Assembly: GCA_965262845.1 (NCBI GenBank)
Contig: CBDHFX010000002.1
Span: forward strand, 186,001 to 250,000
DNA length: 64,000 nt
Direction of reading: 5' to 3'
DNA from: ECT2AJA-044 sp965262845
GTDB taxonomy: Bacteria > Bacteroidota > Bacteroidia > Flavobacteriales > ECT2AJA-044
Under the pieces are notes generated by a model that worked only from the letters and a program-made list of their open reading frames with translations, was not told the DNA's origin and did no database searches. Position 1 is the stretch's first letter; every line of letters starts with the position of its first letter. Below are positions 56,180-64,000 of the stretch, in pieces. The translations under genes were made by a program, and so were the position numbers.

Positions 56180-57990
56180 GCCTGGTTGACCCAGACGAAT
56201 TTGCCCGGTTTACCCGGTTGAAACGGCTGGGATTGCCACGGGTGGCCGAGCTCGTCATGGAACTGCTGAAACTCAACAAGGTGAACGCCATCTATGACGA
56301 GTTTCGTGACGTACCCACGGCGGTGGCATTCGCTGATGCCGTGCTACAAAAGCTGGGCGTGGAGATCGGTATCTCCGAAGAGGAGCTTAGCCGTATTCCC
56401 GGGGAGGGGCCTTTCATTACCGTTTCGAATCACCCCTTTGGCGGTATTGACGGCATTATTTTGATCAAACTTATCGCTGAACGTCGGCCGGACTTTAAAG
56501 TAATGGCCAATTTTTTGCTGGAGCGTATCAGGCCTCTGGCATCGAATTTCATCGGGGTGAACCCCTTCGGGGATGCCCGGCATGGCAAAAACAATGTGGG
56601 CGGACTCCGCGCTGCCATGCAGCATCTGGCAGAAGGGAAGCCTATGGGCGTGTTTCCGGCCGGGGAGGTAAGTAGCTACAAATTGCAAAAAGGTAGCGTC
56701 ACCGATCGTCGCTGGCAGGAGTCGGTCCTGAAGATCATTCGTCGGGCCGAAGTCCCCGTGATCCCGATCTACTTTAAGGGGAACAACAGTTTTCTGTTTT
56801 ATCTGCCGGGCATGTTGCACCCGATCCTGCGTACGGCCAGGTTGCCTTCGGAGGTGGTGGCCAGACGGAATAAGAAGGTGGCGGTGCGCATTGGGCATCC
56901 GATCAGCGTAAAACAGCAGGCACAGTTCACAGATGCAGATCAGTATGGTCGCTTTTTGCGAATGAAAACCTACGCTCTGGGCAACGCCATGCGGGTGAAC
57001 CGTTTTTTTCCGAAAGGATTTATGCCGCGCCGGAAGGAAGGAGCCAAACCAATCATTGACCCGGTGGATCCGGCCGGGTTACAGGCCGAGCTCAACGGAT
57101 TGCGGGACGAATTTTTCGAGTTTGGCTTTCGAAATTTCGAACTCTATATCCTGCCTGGCGGCAGGATGCCCCAGCTTTTAACGGAAATTGGACGTTTGCG
57201 GGAAGTTACCTTTCGCGCCGCAGGCGAAGGGACGAATCATGAGATCGATGTGGACGAATTCGATCTTTATTACCGCCATCTCGTGTTGTGGGACAGGCAT
57301 GCGCAACAGGTGGCCGGTGCCTATCGGTTGGGGATGGGTGCGGAGATCATGAATTTGTACGGCAAGCGCGGGTTCTATTTTCAGTCACTGTTCCGCCTGG
57401 ATGCACCAGTGCTGCCGCTGTTGCACGAGACGATCGAATTGGGGCGGGCCTTCATTGTGGAGGCATATCAAATAAAACCGTATCCTCTGTTCTTGCTGTG
57501 GAAGGGGCTAACGATCCTCGCGCTGAAAAATCCGGAATACCGGTATTTCATTGGCTGTGTGAGCATGAGCAACCAGTTCAGTAAATTCAGCAAGTCGCTG
57601 ATCATTAATTTCATCAGGAAGAACTACTACAACTACGATATTGCACAGCATATTCATCCACGAAAAAAATTCAGGGTGCGTTTGAAGAAAACGGATCAGA
57701 TGCTGGTAGATCTGAGCGAGGACGATTTGAATCGGATCGATCGGCTGGTGGAGGAGATCGAGCCGGGGAATCTGCGTTTTCCGATATTGCTGAAGAAATA
57801 CATCAGGCAGAATGCGCAAATAATCGGCTTCAATGTGGATCCGAAATTCAACAATTCGCTGGACGGACTTATGATCCTGGACTTGTTGGACACCCCGATG
57901 GAGACCCTGAACCAGGTTGTCAGTGAAATCGGTGATGAGCGGATCATTGAAGCCTTTGTGCAAAGGAAGAGGGAAGAGGGGAAGGAGTGA
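56176..57990 (+). CDS. olsF: Bifunctional acyltransferase, OlsF-like (ornithine lipid synthesis)
   Basis: A 604-residue protein. The N-terminal half is a PlsC-type acyltransferase (TVSNHPFGGIDGI active-site region at about 100, FPAGEVSSYK substrate motif). The C-terminal half has an OlsB/GNAT-like N-acyltransferase (ATFRAAGEGTNHEIDVDEFD region, VAGAYRLGMG, ELGRAFI). This fusion is the OlsF architecture, which makes ornithine or related amino-acid lipids in Bacteroidota and Serratia. The start overlaps the lysC stop (ATGA), so expression is coupled. The amino-acid head group (ornithine, lysine, glycine) cannot be read from sequence. Confidence 0.8.
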   Translation: MSLVDPDEFARFTRLKRLGLPRVAELVMELLKLNKVNAIYDEFRDVPTAVAFADAVLQKLGVEIGISEEELSRIPGEGPFITVSNHPFGGIDGIILIKLIAERRPDFKVMANFLLERIRPLASNFIGVNPFGDARHGKNNVGGLRAAMQHLAEGKPMGVFPAGEVSSYKLQKGSVTDRRWQESVLKIIRRAEVPVIPIYFKGNNSFLFYLPGMLHPILRTARLPSEVVARRNKKVAVRIGHPISVKQQAQFTDADQYGRFLRMKTYALGNAMRVNRFFPKGFMPRRKEGAKPIIDPVDPAGLQAELNGLRDEFFEFGFRNFELYILPGGRMPQLLTEIGRLREVTFRAAGEGTNHEIDVDEFDLYYRHLVLWDRHAQQVAGAYRLGMGAEIMNLYGKRGFYFQSLFRLDAPVLPLLHETIELGRAFIVEAYQIKPYPLFLLWKGLTILALKNPEYRYFIGCVSMSNQFSKFSKSLIINFIRKNYYNYDIAQHIHPRKKFRVRLKKTDQMLVDLSEDDLNRIDRLVEEIEPGNLRFPILLKKYIRQNAQIIGFNVDPKFNNSLDGLMILDLLDTPMETLNQVVSEIGDERIIEAFVQRKREEGKE

Positions 57991-58101
57991 AGCATCTTAT
58001 CCCGGACAAATTTAAACCTGCTTTCATAGCAAGAGTTGGACCTGTATATCCTATGGGTCATGATCCCATTCAAATGCTGTCAGTATCATGCTGGCAGGTT
58101 T

Positions 58102-60144
58102 TCAGGGGTGTAACCAGCGGCTGAGCCAGCCGAAGAATTCGGCATGCCAGATCAATCCGTTCTGTGGGCTCAATATCCAGTGGCCTTCCTCAGGAAAGAA
58201 AAGGAGGCGGCTCGGAATACCTTTTAGCTGAGCAGCCTGGAAGGCTTCCAGTCCCTGTGTATATGGAACCCGGAAGTCCTTTTCACCGTGAATGACCATG
58301 ATGGGCGTATCCCATTTATCGGCGTTGAGGTGTGGACTGAACCGATCGTAGCTTTCAGGGCGTGGCGACTCCCAGTAGGGTCCGCCCACATCCCAATCTG
58401 CAAAAAACAGTTCTTCGGTACTTCCGTACCAGGATTCCAGATTAAACAATCCGCAGTGGCTGATGAAGGTCATAAAGCGGTTTTCGTGGATCCCTGCCAA
58501 ATAGTATACACTATATCCTCCATAGCTTGCACCCACAGCGCCCAATCGGGTTTCATCAACATAGGGTTCCCTGGCGAGCGAATCGATCGCAGACAAGTAG
58601 TCGCGCATGGACTGGCCTCCCCAATCCCGGGAAATTTCCTCGTTCCATTCCAGCCCGAATCCGGGAAGCCCCCGCCGGTTTGGTGCAACCACAATATATC
58701 CCTGAGCCGCCATTAGCTGGAAGTTCCAGCGGAAAGAGTAAAATTGCGATACAGCGCTTTGTGGCCCGCCCTGGCAGTACAGAAGCGTCGGATACTTTTT
58801 GTTCGGATCGAAATTCGGCGGAAAGATCACCCAGGTCAGCATTTGTTTTCCGTCCGTAGTTTTTACCATTCTCTTTTCCACGGTACTGAGGCTGATCCGA
58901 TCGTAGATCGTATCATTGACCTGGGTCAGATTAACGGCTTCCTCAGACTTTTTACTGATCCGGTAATATTCCCGGGCGTGGTTCATATCGGTCCGTGATG
59001 CCACGAGGTACCTGCCTGCATCCATGGGCACCCCATAATTATAGGTTCCCCTGGAACGATCTTCCAACTCAGGGGTGGAAACATTATCATCCCATTTCCC
59101 GTGCACTGTAAATTCGAACAGCTGCTGGGTTGCCTGCGAGGGCATTTCTGCATAAATGGATCTGCTGTCCCGGGCCCAGTTGAATCCGCCCACTGTCATC
59201 GGCACATTACCCATCATAGAAGTGTACTCACCGGTTTCGATATCCATCAGCATCAACCGGTTTTGATCACTTTCATATCCGTCGCGCTCCATGCTTAGCC
59301 AGGCCAAATACCGACCATTGGGGGAATATTGTGGATTGTTGTCGTACCCCTTGTTGAAGCTGGTCAGATTCTCAGTCTTACCATTAATCAGATCATAGCG
59401 ATAGAGGTCCCCGTTGGTTGAACGGGCATATTCAACCCCGGATATTTTCTTGCAGGCATATACTATCGAATGGCCATCGGGGCTCCAGGCCATGGCTTCG
59501 GACCCTCCAAAAGGCATCAGAGGGGAATCGAACCGTTCCCCCTTCATAATATCAACCGGTTTTCCAGTGATCTTGCCGTCTGCGCAGCCCACGTAGTGCA
59601 CGTGGGAGTACCTACCGTCAGACCAATGATCCCAGTGGCGATACATCAGTTCATCATATATCAGCACATTTGCTTCCGGCAGCTCGGGGTATAGGTCCGA
59701 AGGTTCCTCATCAACTTTCACTTCAGCTGTGAAGAGGATCTTATCTCCGGTTGGGGCATACCGGACGTTTCCAATGGAGTAATCAAAGGAAGTCACCTGA
59801 TGGACCTCCCTGTTGTTCACATTCACCTCGTACCACTGTCCGCCGTTCAGGAATCCGACCACTTTACCGTTCGGATGCCACTGGGCCCCGTATTCAGAAC
59901 CCTCCATGGAAGTGAGCTGTCTTTTTTCACCACTGGCCACATCAACGATATAGAGATTGCTTTCTCCATCGTTCGCTTCAATATCGTAGTAGGTGACCCC
60001 ATAGACCAGGGATCTGCCATCCGGGCTCAGGACGCCACCGCTCACCCGGCCCAGGTTCCAGAGTAGTTCGGGAGTCATGACACCTTGTGCCCTGACACCG
60101 ATGCCAAAAGCAATAGATAAAAGAAGAAAACAGATCTTTTTCAT
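58102..60144 (-). CDS. Secreted S9 family (prolyl-oligopeptidase-like) peptidase
   Basis: A 680-residue exported peptidase: signal peptide MKKICFLLLSIAFGIGVRAQ, WD40/TolB-like propeller (about 35-410: SPDGRSLVYGVT, YSPNGRYLAWLS), then the alpha/beta hydrolase. The nucleophile serine is in GAVGASYGGYSVYY, the acid in HGEKDFRVPY and the histidine in PEEGHWIL. Resembles acylaminoacyl-peptidase or DPP5-type enzymes. The ATG at 60144 is chosen over 60180 because it starts the signal peptide. A -7-like TATATTTG lies at 60170-60163. 57991-58101 has no gene. Confidence 0.94.
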   Translation of the reverse strand: MKKICFLLLSIAFGIGVRAQGVMTPELLWNLGRVSGGVLSPDGRSLVYGVTYYDIEANDGESNLYIVDVASGEKRQLTSMEGSEYGAQWHPNGKVVGFLNGGQWYEVNVNNREVHQVTSFDYSIGNVRYAPTGDKILFTAEVKVDEEPSDLYPELPEANVLIYDELMYRHWDHWSDGRYSHVHYVGCADGKITGKPVDIMKGERFDSPLMPFGGSEAMAWSPDGHSIVYACKKISGVEYARSTNGDLYRYDLINGKTENLTSFNKGYDNNPQYSPNGRYLAWLSMERDGYESDQNRLMLMDIETGEYTSMMGNVPMTVGGFNWARDSRSIYAEMPSQATQQLFEFTVHGKWDDNVSTPELEDRSRGTYNYGVPMDAGRYLVASRTDMNHAREYYRISKKSEEAVNLTQVNDTIYDRISLSTVEKRMVKTTDGKQMLTWVIFPPNFDPNKKYPTLLYCQGGPQSAVSQFYSFRWNFQLMAAQGYIVVAPNRRGLPGFGLEWNEEISRDWGGQSMRDYLSAIDSLAREPYVDETRLGAVGASYGGYSVYYLAGIHENRFMTFISHCGLFNLESWYGSTEELFFADWDVGGPYWESPRPESYDRFSPHLNADKWDTPIMVIHGEKDFRVPYTQGLEAFQAAQLKGIPSRLLFFPEEGHWILSPQNGLIWHAEFFGWLSRWLHP

Positions 60145-60240
60145 GGGTATTTGTCCGGACTTCAAATATAGGGAGTTCATAGGAAAGCTGATGCTGCTGA
60201 AAAACCTCCTTGTCCAGGACGTGCAGATTCCCCTAACTTA

Positions 60241-60293
60241 TCTTCCTAAAATAGTTTGACGCCGCAGGCGTGGGCAGCAGGTTTGTAGTGGCT
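60241..60293. repeat. Direct repeat A flanking the orphan palindrome block
   Basis: 'cttcctaaaatagt' followed by 'gcaggcgtgggcagcagg' and 'tttgtagtggct'. A second copy lies at 60550-60600 in the same orientation and a third at 25923-25972 in reverse. The 60181-60240 stretch before it has no gene. Confidence 0.75.
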
Positions 60294-60299
60294 ATAATA

Positions 60300-60545
60300 G
60301 CGGATAGCTTTTCGGTCATTTGCAGGTTGGTAAAAACAGCTGTTTTTATTCGCTCATTTTCTCTCTTGTCGTGAAGGTAAAACTACAGAGCTAGCTACAG
60401 AGCTAGCTCTGTAATTAATGTTATGTAAAAAGCTATATTTCAACACTTTATTAAGGTGTAATTTTATGATACTAAGGAACATGTATGTTCCAAACAGAAT
60501 GCTGACAACTTACCAGGAGCAATTGCCCCAAGAGGTCGCCTTTAG
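60300..60545. repeat. Orphan copy of the Rhs-cassette palindromic block
   Basis: Contains CTACAGAGCTAG plus TACAGAGCTAGCTCTGTA (60383-60414), followed by 'attaatgttatgtaaaaa' and 'gtatgttccaaacagaatgctgacaactt', the same order as in the 3-14 kb island 46 kb away, but with no cassette, operator or TATCTTTG promoter after it. Confidence 0.82.
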
Positions 60546-60549
60546 CTTA

Positions 60550-60600
60550 ACTTCCTAAAATAGTCTGGAGCAGGCGTGGATAGCAGGTTTGTAGTGGCTA
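60550..60600. repeat. Direct repeat B flanking the orphan palindrome block
   Basis: 'cttcctaaaatagtctggag' followed by 'caggcgtggatagcagg' and 'tttgtagtggcta'. Same orientation as repeat A, 309 bases further on. 60601-60698 holds no supported gene. Confidence 0.75.
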
Positions 60601-60698
60601 CGCTTGCAAGATGTACATTCAATGCAGCAAAGTAAAACGCAAGGGAGAAATCAGCCGCAATCGCAGGTTGGAAGTATTATTCCAATGAAAAGCGTCGT

Positions 60699-60790
60699 CT
60701 AAATTTCCAGACCACTTTTCATAAGAATGGCCCGGGCATGGATCACGGCTCTGTCATAACAGGCAGGGCAGCGCTCCCGGAGGGCAGCTA
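60699..60790 (-). pseudogene. Fragment duplicated from the neighbouring beta-helix cargo gene
   Basis: The minus strand reads LRERCPACYDRAVIHARAIL to a TAG at 60701-60699, matching AERCPAYHGRAVIHARAVL near the C-terminus of the gene at 61968-64000 (DNA near 62315-62365). No start or sorting domain. It is probably the remains of a paralogue. Confidence 0.65.
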
Positions 60791-60793
60791 ATT

Positions 60794-62008
60794 TCATCTC
60801 AGCAAGGTAATGGTTCCCTTTTGCTCCATGAGCCTTCCGCCTGATGCAACCGCCCTTGCCACAACGTAATAGGTCCCTTCCGGTGCATCACCCCCATCCC
60901 AGCCACCAAATGAAGCAAAGTCACCGGTGTAGGTAAAAACAACCTGACCCCAGCGGGAGTATACAGCGATCTCCACCTGGCCGATATCCTTCCCTATCGG
61001 TTTCCAAAGATCGTTTCTGGAATCGCCATTCGGCGTAAAAACGTTGGGAAGCTCCCATTCCGAACAGTCCTCCACTGTAACGTAGGCACTATCGGTATAG
61101 GTATCTCCCCTGAAGTCCGTGTATTCCAGGTAGTACCAGCCCTGTTCCGGAGCATCGGACTGCCAGGTGCTGGAATCGGACAGCAGGGTATTCCCAAAAT
61201 ACCACTGGTAGTGGATATCGCTATAGCTTTTAACGGACAGGATCAGCGGATCGGAAGAGCAAACCGTGGTGTCTGCAACCCTTAGGGAAAAACCACATTT
61301 CGTTAACGAAACAAAGTCCACAAAAAAGCCTGCTCCCTCAATTCCCAAATGGTTGTCGTAATTTAGCAGGAAATTAGTCGCACTTAAGGGAGCAAAGGAA
61401 CCCAGGGTAAGGTACCGATCGCCCGCCTCGGCTGTAACCTCCATGGACAGGGGGATCCAGTTCATCGTGTCCAGCGGGATGCCATCGGCATAACCATCGG
61501 GGCTAAGGGCTTCAAGATGGGAAGCATTAATAAGCGGCTTGTCCTTGGTGAGTGCGACATCCAATCGGTCCATCATATACTTGGGCAATTCGATAATAGA
61601 AACAAAAAGCTCCAGGCAATACATACCGGCTTCAAGCTGTTCTGTAAGCCTAACCGTTATTCCTTCGGAATATGCTTCTCCATTCCACCCCGGGGTCTTC
61701 AACTTGCCAAAGTGAGCATATTTATCGCCGTGGTATGTGTGCTGGAAGCCAGGTTCGGAGTTGGGTAACTGAAGATCCGGTAAAATAGCACAGTAGGCTA
61801 ATAGATCAGGGCTTGCAGTGTTAGGATTACTCCAATAAAGAGCATCGGCTATATTTCCAAACCCCATTGGGCAGTCGGGATCACTTAACTCAAAGCTGCC
61901 ATTAGGCACCAGGTTCTGCGCCTGGCCAGGGAGGCCCGGAACCAGGAGAAACAGAGCTGCAGCTGTTTTACCGGCCAACCACCACTTTTTCCAGCTGATA
62001 ATAGTCAT
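60794..62008 (-). CDS. Secreted protein with gliding-motility-type (CHU_C, type B) T9SS sorting domain
   Basis: A 404-residue exported protein: signal peptide (WLAGKTAAALFLLVPGLPGQ), an N-terminal beta-sandwich of unknown type opening with NLVPNGSFELSDPDCP, a PKD/Ig-like segment (VCSSDPLILSVKSYSDIHYQ) and the C-terminal gliding-motility domain (LPNVFTPNGDSRNDLWKPIG, VYSRWGQVVFT, PEGTYYVV). Exported by type IX secretion and probably attached to the surface. The N-terminus overlaps the upstream gene by 41 bases; no later ATG precedes the signal peptide, so the overlap is accepted. Confidence 0.88.
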   Translation of the reverse strand: MTIISWKKWWLAGKTAAALFLLVPGLPGQAQNLVPNGSFELSDPDCPMGFGNIADALYWSNPNTASPDLLAYCAILPDLQLPNSEPGFQHTYHGDKYAHFGKLKTPGWNGEAYSEGITVRLTEQLEAGMYCLELFVSIIELPKYMMDRLDVALTKDKPLINASHLEALSPDGYADGIPLDTMNWIPLSMEVTAEAGDRYLTLGSFAPLSATNFLLNYDNHLGIEGAGFFVDFVSLTKCGFSLRVADTTVCSSDPLILSVKSYSDIHYQWYFGNTLLSDSSTWQSDAPEQGWYYLEYTDFRGDTYTDSAYVTVEDCSEWELPNVFTPNGDSRNDLWKPIGKDIGQVEIAVYSRWGQVVFTYTGDFASFGGWDGGDAPEGTYYVVARAVASGGRLMEQKGTITLLR

Positions 62009-64000
62009 CCCCCTCTAAATGGATCAGGTACATTCCAACGGACAAAGACGATATGTCAAAGGACTTAAAGTAATCCTTCGCAACTATGTGCCCGCTGAAT
62101 ACCAACCGACCGGCCAGGTCGGTGATCCGAACCGACAGGTCGAACTTACTTTCCTTCGATTTAAGCACATAAAGATGATCACTGGCCGGGTTTGGATAAA
62201 CGCGAACCCATACCTCTTCCTCATCGGCCACCTCGGCCCCGCTCCTTCCCGTTGGGTTAAGGGCATATTCACAGCTGTTGGGGGTGTAGTCAACCGTATC
62301 GATCATGTCCAGCACGGCCCGGGCATGGATCACAGCCCTGCCATGATAGGCAGGGCAGCGTTCTGCCAGATCAATGAGCTGGTTGAGCTCCGTATCGTCA
62401 AAAACAAAAAAGCTGTCTCTTTCGCCAATATGGTCCACATAAATATCGTAGAACTCCCTGTAGCTCTGGACCGGGTATTCCGAGGCCGTCCACAGGTCCC
62501 ACAGGTTGTTTCCGTTAATACCAGCCTGTAGCACCCCCGTTTCGTAGTATACCCGAACCAGGGAATCGATCTGCTTTATATCGCCAAACTCTTCCTGCGA
62601 GCGCGCATTAAAGAAGGTGGCCAGGTTTTGATTGGAGGTAAAGTCAGTGGTATCGTTCAGGAGCTCAATGTAGAGGGCCTGCTGCTCAAGCCAGTGTTTG
62701 GCCGCCTCATCGGGGCTGAACATATTGACCGAGGTGGTATCCAGCATGATGGCTATCGCCTCCTCATCGTTTAACGGCGTGTTGGGATTCTCCGGCAGGC
62801 CATTGGCCGCCCACACATTCCCATAGCAGAGCAGCTCCAGCGAAGGCCCGGTGAAATTATTGTACAGGATGTACGGTACAGGTAGGGGATTGGGCCACGA
62901 ACCGCTGTTACTCATATCCATATCCCACAGCGGGTTTGGGCTATTTCGGTAGTAGAACGGGGATAAATTGCCATTGGAGTAGTAGGCAAAGGTATAATAG
63001 GTGTTTTGTGGCCCAATGCCGATCCATTCGTTGTCCTGTGGTCGTAGCTGAAAAGGCCACCATCCTCCTCCAAAATAGAAATCGAACTGCGGGCCAATGA
63101 CCCCATTGTTGAGAAATACCCCCACCGGGCAATCCTCAATAGTGTTGGCCAACAGCTTTGAGTTTTGCTGCATCGCATTGGCCTGAATGGCCCTCCCCAC
63201 ATCCATGATGTGGTTGTTGATCACCCTTTGCTCAATACAATGGGTGGAGCGCACCCCGGCCACGGTGAAAAAACTCGTTTGGGAGGAAGTGGTCATGCCC
63301 GATATTCCATTACATTTCACCCGAGCCTGCAGGCAGTTCTCGATATGGATCCCTTCGGTCAGGAACTGATTATTCACGTGCACGTTGTAGATGTCATTTT
63401 CCTCAATTAACGGGATATGTTGGTTTCGGACCACAATGCCGTGGCCAAAATCCCATATCTCATTCCACTTTATCGCGGTTGTGCCATTTCCGGAGGCCGT
63501 GGTATAATTGGACTGAAGGATGGCATAACTGCTATGCCCTCCGATGGGGAATTCGAAGTGGTTATCTGCAATCACCACATTAATATTATGATTTCCCACA
63601 ATCCGGATCCCTCTTTTAAGGTTGTAGAAGTTGTTACTGGCTATTGTCTTGAGCTTCTGACTGGAATTGACTAAAGCAATACCTGCACCGGAAATATGGT
63701 TTACCAAATTATCCTCGAACACAAGCTTACCCCCATTGTTTTCCCTAACCGCATATGAGCAAAACTGAAAGGTGTTGTCAATGATCGTGTGCTGACCACT
63801 GTGGAAAATTTGTATTGCTCCGGTTTGGAAGAAGAAAGAAAAAGGAGGACTGTTTGAATACGAAATTTGGTGAAATGAGCTGTTTCCAACGAAAAATTCC
63901 TTATCGTTCCCCTTGGAAAAGACGCCGATCCGTAAACTGTCAAAAGTGCATCCGGTTGTGGGGCCGATATACACATATTCCAGGCAATCCATTGCCTGAA
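61968..64000 (-). CDS. Secreted right-handed beta-helix protein with type A T9SS sorting domain, 5' end outside window
   Basis: At least 677 residues; the frame is open to the right window edge, so the N-terminus is missing. Residues up to about 330 are parallel beta-helix repeats of the NosD type (GAGIALVNSSQKLKTIASNN, RGIRIVGNHNINVVIADNHF, GIHIENCLQARVKCNGISGM). A helical segment follows, then the C-terminal Por secretion domain (RVYPNPASDHLYVLK, SLSVGMYLIHLEG). Ligand or substrate is unknown; beta-helices of this form often bind or cut polysaccharides. Translationally close to the downstream cargo gene. Confidence 0.88.
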   Translation of the reverse strand, partial: QAMDCLEYVYIGPTTGCTFDSLRIGVFSKGNDKEFFVGNSSFHQISYSNSPPFSFFFQTGAIQIFHSGQHTIIDNTFQFCSYAVRENNGGKLVFEDNLVNHISGAGIALVNSSQKLKTIASNNFYNLKRGIRIVGNHNINVVIADNHFEFPIGGHSSYAILQSNYTTASGNGTTAIKWNEIWDFGHGIVVRNQHIPLIEENDIYNVHVNNQFLTEGIHIENCLQARVKCNGISGMTTSSQTSFFTVAGVRSTHCIEQRVINNHIMDVGRAIQANAMQQNSKLLANTIEDCPVGVFLNNGVIGPQFDFYFGGGWWPFQLRPQDNEWIGIGPQNTYYTFAYYSNGNLSPFYYRNSPNPLWDMDMSNSGSWPNPLPVPYILYNNFTGPSLELLCYGNVWAANGLPENPNTPLNDEEAIAIMLDTTSVNMFSPDEAAKHWLEQQALYIELLNDTTDFTSNQNLATFFNARSQEEFGDIKQIDSLVRVYYETGVLQAGINGNNLWDLWTASEYPVQSYREFYDIYVDHIGERDSFFVFDDTELNQLIDLAERCPAYHGRAVIHARAVLDMIDTVDYTPNSCEYALNPTGRSGAEVADEEEVWVRVYPNPASDHLYVLKSKESKFDLSVRITDLAGRLVFSGHIVAKDYFKSFDISSLSVGMYLIHLEGDDYYQLEKVVVGR

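Overview
The window is bacterial chromosome from a member of the Bacteroidota. This is supported by type IX secretion (T9SS) sorting domains, a TonB-dependent receptor, a PorE-like OmpA protein, a type III glutamine synthetase, the Bacteroidota 'TAnnTTTG' -7 promoter motif in front of several genes and the rRNA operon, and a 16S-Ile-Ala-23S-5S operon. No genus can be assigned from the sequence alone.

Layout. 1-3.0 kb: end of a dicarboxylate/glutamate symporter and a PorE-like envelope protein. 3.0-14.6 kb: an AT-rich accessory island with five tandem Rhs-tip cassettes. Each has a conserved repeat/promoter block, a short ORF starting MGCLR that carries only the Rhs core tip plus a variable C-terminal domain, and a small lipoprotein or membrane-protein gene that is a plausible immunity gene. 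Cassette 1 has decayed, cassette 4 has its partner gene cut by an IS3-family element, and a 191-bp MITE-like element sits in the repeat ahead of cassette 5. 14.9-20.1 kb: rRNA operon on the minus strand with a consensus promoter. 20.2-23.7 kb (minus): SDR, pyruvate dehydrogenase E2 and E1-alpha, cytidine deaminase. 23.8-30.0 kb: putative porin, methionine aminopeptidase, AddA/RecB-like helicase-nuclease.

30.2-46.8 kb holds twelve consecutive minus-strand genes. In transcription order they are: a membrane-anchored WD40 protein, a TonB-dependent receptor, a GNAT protein, a propeller/Y_Y_Y sensor with a degenerate histidine-kinase core, a soluble histidine kinase, a response regulator-SpoIIE phosphatase, an RsbW-like ATPase, a truncated GPP34 protein, a STAS anti-sigma-factor antagonist, a full-length GPP34 protein, glutamine synthetase III and an ammonium transporter. 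The first ten look like one signalling module running from the outer membrane to a partner switch, with GPP34 proteins as a possible output. With the Rhs-tip array, it is the most interesting part of the window.

47.0-60.1 kb is mostly housekeeping: lipoprotein cytochrome c, POT peptide transporter, tryptophan 2,3-dioxygenase, an fbp-mfd-dgkA operon, a lysC-olsF-like operon, and an S9 peptidase. 60.2-60.8 kb holds an orphan copy of the Rhs-cassette palindromic repeat between direct repeats. 60.8-64 kb carries two secreted T9SS cargo proteins; the last runs off the window.
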